A stretch of 8,314 bases of DNA from JBFLVU01 sp037444825 (GTDB lineage: Bacteria > Acidobacteriota > UBA4820 > DSQY01): contig JBBILR010000049.1 of the NCBI GenBank assembly GCA_037444825.1, forward strand, positions 1 to 8,314, written 5' to 3'. How positions within the stretch are numbered: position 1 is the stretch's first letter; each line of letters starts with the position of its first letter. Of this stretch, positions 5,855 through 8,314 are shown piece by piece. The position numbers and the translations under genes were made by a program. The notes beneath the pieces are model-generated. The model saw nothing but the letters and a program-made list of their open reading frames with translations, did no database searches and was not told where the DNA came from.

Positions 5855-7044
5855 GAAGGCCGAACCCATCGGAGTCAGCCGGCCGGGCCGTATTGCCGCC
5901 TCCGCTGGGGCTCTACGTGCACGTCCCCTTCTGCGCCTCCCTGTGCGCCTACTGCGACTTCTACCGCCTGAAGGCGGGACGGGTCCTTCCCCGGGACTTC
6001 GACGATCTGGTGCTCGCCGAGGCGGCCCTTCACGCCGCGGGACGGGCCCTGCGGGCCGACACCCTCTACCTGGGAGGGGGAACCCCCTCCCTGCTGCCGC
6101 CCCGCCGGCTGGCCCGGCTCATCGGGACGCTCTCCCGCACCTTTCATTTCCCCGCCGGCGCCGAGGCGACGATGGAAGCCAACCCCGAAACGGTGACGGA
6201 GGAGCGGGTGGAGCGCTGGCGGGAAGCGGGTCTCAGCCGGCTTTCGGTGGGCGTCCAGACCTTTCGGCCGGAGCTGCTTCGGCACCTGGGACGGCGGGCC
6301 ACGGCCCGGCAGGCCGCGAGGGCCCTGGAGATGGCCTCTCGGGGCGGCTTTCGCAGGCTCTCCGCCGACCTCCTGGTGGGCATCCCCGGCCAAACACCCC
6401 GGGACCTTTCGGAGGATCTCCGGCGGGCCTCCGACGCCCCCCTGGACCACCTCTCCCTCTACGCGCTGGACCTTCACCCCGGCACGCCTCTCCACGGGGA
6501 GGTCTCCTCGGGCCGGATGCGGATTCCCGCGGAGGACACCACCGCCCGCCTCTGGGAGAGGGCCCACCATTTCCTCACCGCCGCCGGGTGGCGCCACTAC
6601 GAAATTTCCAACTTCGCCCGGGGTGAGGGCGAATGCCGGCACAACCTCAAGTACTGGCGGGGAGAGGAATACCTGGGCCTGGGTCCCTCCGCCTGGAGCC
6701 GCCTGGGCGGAGTCCTGGCCGGGAACCCGCGGAGCCTGGAGCGGTGGGCCCGGGAAATCCGGGGGGGGAGGATCCCGTGGGAGTCGCCGGAAATACTCTC
6801 TCTCCGCCGGATGCGGGAAGACCGCCTCATCTTCGGCCTCCGGCTTGCCGAAGGAGTCCCGCTGGAGGAGGTGGAGCCCCTCTTCGAGGGGAGGCGGGAG
6901 GCCGTGGAGACCCTCCTCCGGGCGCTGGAGGGCCGGGGCCTCCTCCGCCGTCGGATGGGTATGCTGGCGCTCACGCCCCGGGGCTTCCTCCTGTCCAACG
7001 CCGTCCTCTCGGCGCTCCTCCCCGACCGTTTCGGCGAGGCGTGA
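5851..7044 (+). CDS. hemW: Heme chaperone HemW (coproporphyrinogen III oxidase-like radical SAM protein)
   Basis: A radical-SAM-fold protein that binds heme and is thought to deliver it to membrane heme proteins; it was long annotated as oxygen-independent coproporphyrinogen III oxidase. The 397-residue product has the 4Fe-4S motif HVPFCASLCAYCDFY with C28, C32 and C35, without the extra CxC cysteine of true HemN. It then has YLGGGTPS (73-80), EANPETVTEE, LSVGVQTF, DLLVGIPGQT and YALDLHPGTPL. The HemW C-terminal signature YEISNFAR (250-257) and HNLKYWRGEEYLGLG (264-278) follow, then FGLRLAEGV. Length is close to E. coli HemW (378), with a 19-residue N-terminal extension. GTG 5851 has SD GGAGG (5842-5846) and overlaps the glycerate kinase stop by GTGA, implying coupling. 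TTG 5893 is a less likely start. Convergent with the next gene, with 7 nt between stops and no terminator in the gap. Confidence 0.92.
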   Translation: MRRPNPSESAGRAVLPPPLGLYVHVPFCASLCAYCDFYRLKAGRVLPRDFDDLVLAEAALHAAGRALRADTLYLGGGTPSLLPPRRLARLIGTLSRTFHFPAGAEATMEANPETVTEERVERWREAGLSRLSVGVQTFRPELLRHLGRRATARQAARALEMASRGGFRRLSADLLVGIPGQTPRDLSEDLRRASDAPLDHLSLYALDLHPGTPLHGEVSSGRMRIPAEDTTARLWERAHHFLTAAGWRHYEISNFARGEGECRHNLKYWRGEEYLGLGPSAWSRLGGVLAGNPRSLERWAREIRGGRIPWESPEILSLRRMREDRLIFGLRLAEGVPLEEVEPLFEGRREAVETLLRALEGRGLLRRRMGMLALTPRGFLLSNAVLSALLPDRFGEA

Positions 7045-7051
7045 GAAAGAG

Positions 7052-8170
7052 TCAGCGGTGCGGGGGCTCGGGGTCAGCCGGCTCGGCGTGGACGGCGATG
7101 GAAAGGGGGCCGGGGATCGCCTCCCGCACCCGGCGCTCCACTTCGTCGGCAACTCTGTGGACCTGGGCGAAGGAAAGGCCCCCCGGCATCTTCACGGTCA
7201 GGGCCACGTGGATTCCCCCGAGGCCCCGGAAGACCTCCACGGAGGGACAGGAAGAGACGGCGGGGAGGGCCTCCACGGCCTTTCGAATCGTCCTCCGGGC
7301 CTCCTCGAGGGCCTCCGGGGCGCCCTGGGGTTCTGCGTGGACGAGGACGTCGGCGCGGCTGAGCCGTCTCTGGATGGCCCGCTCCACCTCCTCCGTGACG
7401 CCGTGGACCTCCTCCAGGGAGAGGCCCGGGTCCAACCCCACCTTCAGGTCCACGAAGTGCCGGGCTCCCGCCTCCCTCACCCGGACGTCGTAGGCGCGGA
7501 CGACGCCGCTCACCGACTGGGCCGCCGACGCGGCGGCGCGAACGTGGTCCTCGCTCACGCGGTCGGTGAGGGCGTCCACCGCCTTCTTGCCCAGACGGAG
7601 CGAGATCCAGGCCACGAAGAGGGAAACCCCCACGGCGGCCAGGGCGTCGGCCTCCGGGTATCCGAAGCGGGTGAACAGGAGCCCGCCCAGCACCACCAGG
7701 GAGGACAGGATGTCGCTGGAGAAGTGGAGCGCGTCGGCTTCCAAGGCCTTGCTGCGCGTCTCCCGCGCCACCCGGGAGAGGGCCCGGCTCCGGGAAAAAT
7801 CCACGACGACGGCGAGGAGAATGACCGCGAAGCTCCAGGCGTTCACCTCCACCGTGGCGGCCCGGAAAAAGAGCCGGGAAACGGCCTCGTAGAGGATCCA
7901 GGCGCAGGTGACCAGGAGGAGGAGCGTCTGAAGGAGCGCCGAGAGGTTCTCGATCTTCTCGTGGCCGTACGGGTGGTCCCCGTCGGCGGGCCGGGCGGAG
8001 ACCGAGACGGCCCACCAGGTGAGCCCGGCCGCCAGCAGATCGAGGCCCGAGTGGGCCGCCTCCGAAAGAAGGCCCAAGCTGCCGGTCCACAGACCCACCC
8101 CCAGCTTGGCGGCGGTGAGAAAGACCGCCGCCGCCACCGAGGAGAGGGCCACCCGTTGCTTTCGGTCCAT
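7052..8170 (-). CDS. Cation diffusion facilitator metal exporter with two C-terminal domains
   Basis: An inner-membrane metal/proton antiporter of the CDF family. The 372-residue product has an N-terminal region with about six hydrophobic segments (about 10-195). The transport-site ligands are H40/D44 in TM2 (HSGLD) and H149/D153 in TM5 (HFSSD), the HD-HD set common in zinc transporters. The family motif HPYGHEKIE is at 66-74. Typical CDF proteins end after one cytoplasmic domain near residue 300; this one has two in tandem, about 207-285 and 288-365. Each has an LS..xVH helix followed by EVER and a closing strand ending HAEP. In E. coli FieF/YiiP terms the pairs H256/H278 and H338/H361 align with H261/H283, so both domains could bind metal. 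ATG 8170 has SD GGAGG (8175-8179, 4-nt spacer). It is divergent from the tRNA-Arg and convergent with hemW. Zn is the likeliest substrate; Fe, Co or Cd cannot be excluded. Confidence 0.92.
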   Translation of the reverse strand: MDRKQRVALSSVAAAVFLTAAKLGVGLWTGSLGLLSEAAHSGLDLLAAGLTWWAVSVSARPADGDHPYGHEKIENLSALLQTLLLLVTCAWILYEAVSRLFFRAATVEVNAWSFAVILLAVVVDFSRSRALSRVARETRSKALEADALHFSSDILSSLVVLGGLLFTRFGYPEADALAAVGVSLFVAWISLRLGKKAVDALTDRVSEDHVRAAASAAQSVSGVVRAYDVRVREAGARHFVDLKVGLDPGLSLEEVHGVTEEVERAIQRRLSRADVLVHAEPQGAPEALEEARRTIRKAVEALPAVSSCPSVEVFRGLGGIHVALTVKMPGGLSFAQVHRVADEVERRVREAIPGPLSIAVHAEPADPEPPHR

Positions 8171-8217
8171 CCTGCCTCCCCGGGGGCTCCGCCGACCTGT
8201 TTCCCCGCGGTGGGTGG

Positions 8218-8225
8218 AGTATACT
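8218..8225. promoter_or_regulatory. Palindromic -10-like element AGTATACT between CDF gene and tRNA-Arg
   Basis: The 8-bp palindrome gives TATACT on both strands. On the plus strand (8220-8225) it would start transcripts near 8232, just ahead of the tRNA 5' end at 8238. On the minus strand (8218-8223) it would start transcripts near 8211, about 40 nt before the CDF start codon. No good -35 is seen at 17 bp on either side. The 67-bp gap 8171-8237 otherwise holds only the CDF ribosome binding site. Confidence 0.45.
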
Positions 8226-8237
8226 GCAACTCCCGGG

Positions 8238-8314
8238 GCGCCCGTAGCTCAGGTGGATAGAGCATCTGCCTTCTAAGCAGACGGCCGCAGGTTCGAGTCC
8301 TGCCGGGCGCACCA
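8238..8314 (+). tRNA. tRNA-Arg (anticodon UCU)
   Basis: A complete 77-nt cloverleaf reads AGA and AGG codons. Acceptor GCGCCCG (8238-8244) pairs fully with CGGGCGC (8304-8310); D stem GCTC/GAGC (8247-8250/8260-8263); anticodon stem TCTGC/GCAGA (8265-8269/8277-8281) with loop CTTCTAA and anticodon TCT at 8272-8274. A 5-nt variable loop CGGCC precedes T stem GCAGG/CCTGC with loop TTCGAGT. Discriminator A and CCA are encoded; the CCA is the last three bases of the window. All stems are perfectly paired. Confidence 0.97.

Noticed and set aside
4445..5869. Very long minus-strand frame opposite the glycerate kinase.
   Set aside because: It has no recognisable motifs, is composed of Gly/Pro/Arg-rich shadow sequence, and runs through the HU promoter region.
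6623..8260. Plus-strand frame covering the CDF gene.
   Set aside because: It is antisense shadow of a clear CDF transporter and begins inside hemW.
1..8314. The two window ends share a 22-of-25 match (tRNA T-arm, acceptor and ACCA), like att sites of an integrated island.
   Set aside because: Both are ordinary tRNA 3' ends, which resemble one another by nature. The interior is housekeeping genes with no integrase, and the mismatches are more than expected for recent att sites.

Overview
This is a very GC-rich bacterial chromosome segment made mostly of housekeeping genes. The coding frames are dense, and several start codons are GTG or TTG with clear Shine-Dalgarno sequences. The tRNA at the right end has an encoded CCA, and the HU protein is of the standard bacterial type. 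A separately encoded biotin carboxylase and biotin carrier protein, extreme GC and this HU sequence would fit an Acidobacteriota-like or deltaproteobacterial-grade organism. That assignment is an inference from gene style, not from a diagnostic marker.

Layout. (1) Positions 1-455 hold no convincing protein gene. They contain the 3' end of a tRNA cut by the window edge, a perfect 113-bp direct repeat (1-113 and 226-338) that carries that tRNA 3' end plus its downstream flank, and two strong potential RNA hairpin regions. (2) A sigma70-like promoter near 456-485 precedes a plus-strand operon: a possible 19-codon leader ORF, nadB (L-aspartate oxidase, de novo NAD synthesis, TTG start), a biotin carboxylase overlapping nadB by GTGA, and an 11-nt gap to a biotin carboxyl carrier protein. 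The last two look like the halves of a split acyl-CoA carboxylase alpha subunit; no carboxyltransferase gene is in view. (3) A minus-strand HU gene has its own consensus promoter and a textbook intrinsic terminator. (4) Divergent from HU is a plus-strand pair, a glycerate 2-kinase (DUF4147/MOFRL family) and hemW (heme chaperone, radical-SAM fold), overlapping by GTGA. (5) A convergent minus-strand cation diffusion facilitator metal exporter has two tandem cytoplasmic domains. (6) A complete plus-strand tRNA-Arg(UCU) ends exactly at the window edge.

The two plus-strand operons appear translationally coupled internally, but the functions within each pair are metabolically unrelated (NAD synthesis with biotin-dependent carboxylation; glycerate phosphorylation with heme trafficking). 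I see no transposase, integrase, CRISPR array, toxin-antitoxin pair or defence gene. The least explained parts are the tRNA-derived tandem repeat at the left edge, the leader ORF and TTG start of nadB, and the duplicated C-terminal domain of the metal exporter. I found no convincing evidence for a wholly new multi-gene system.
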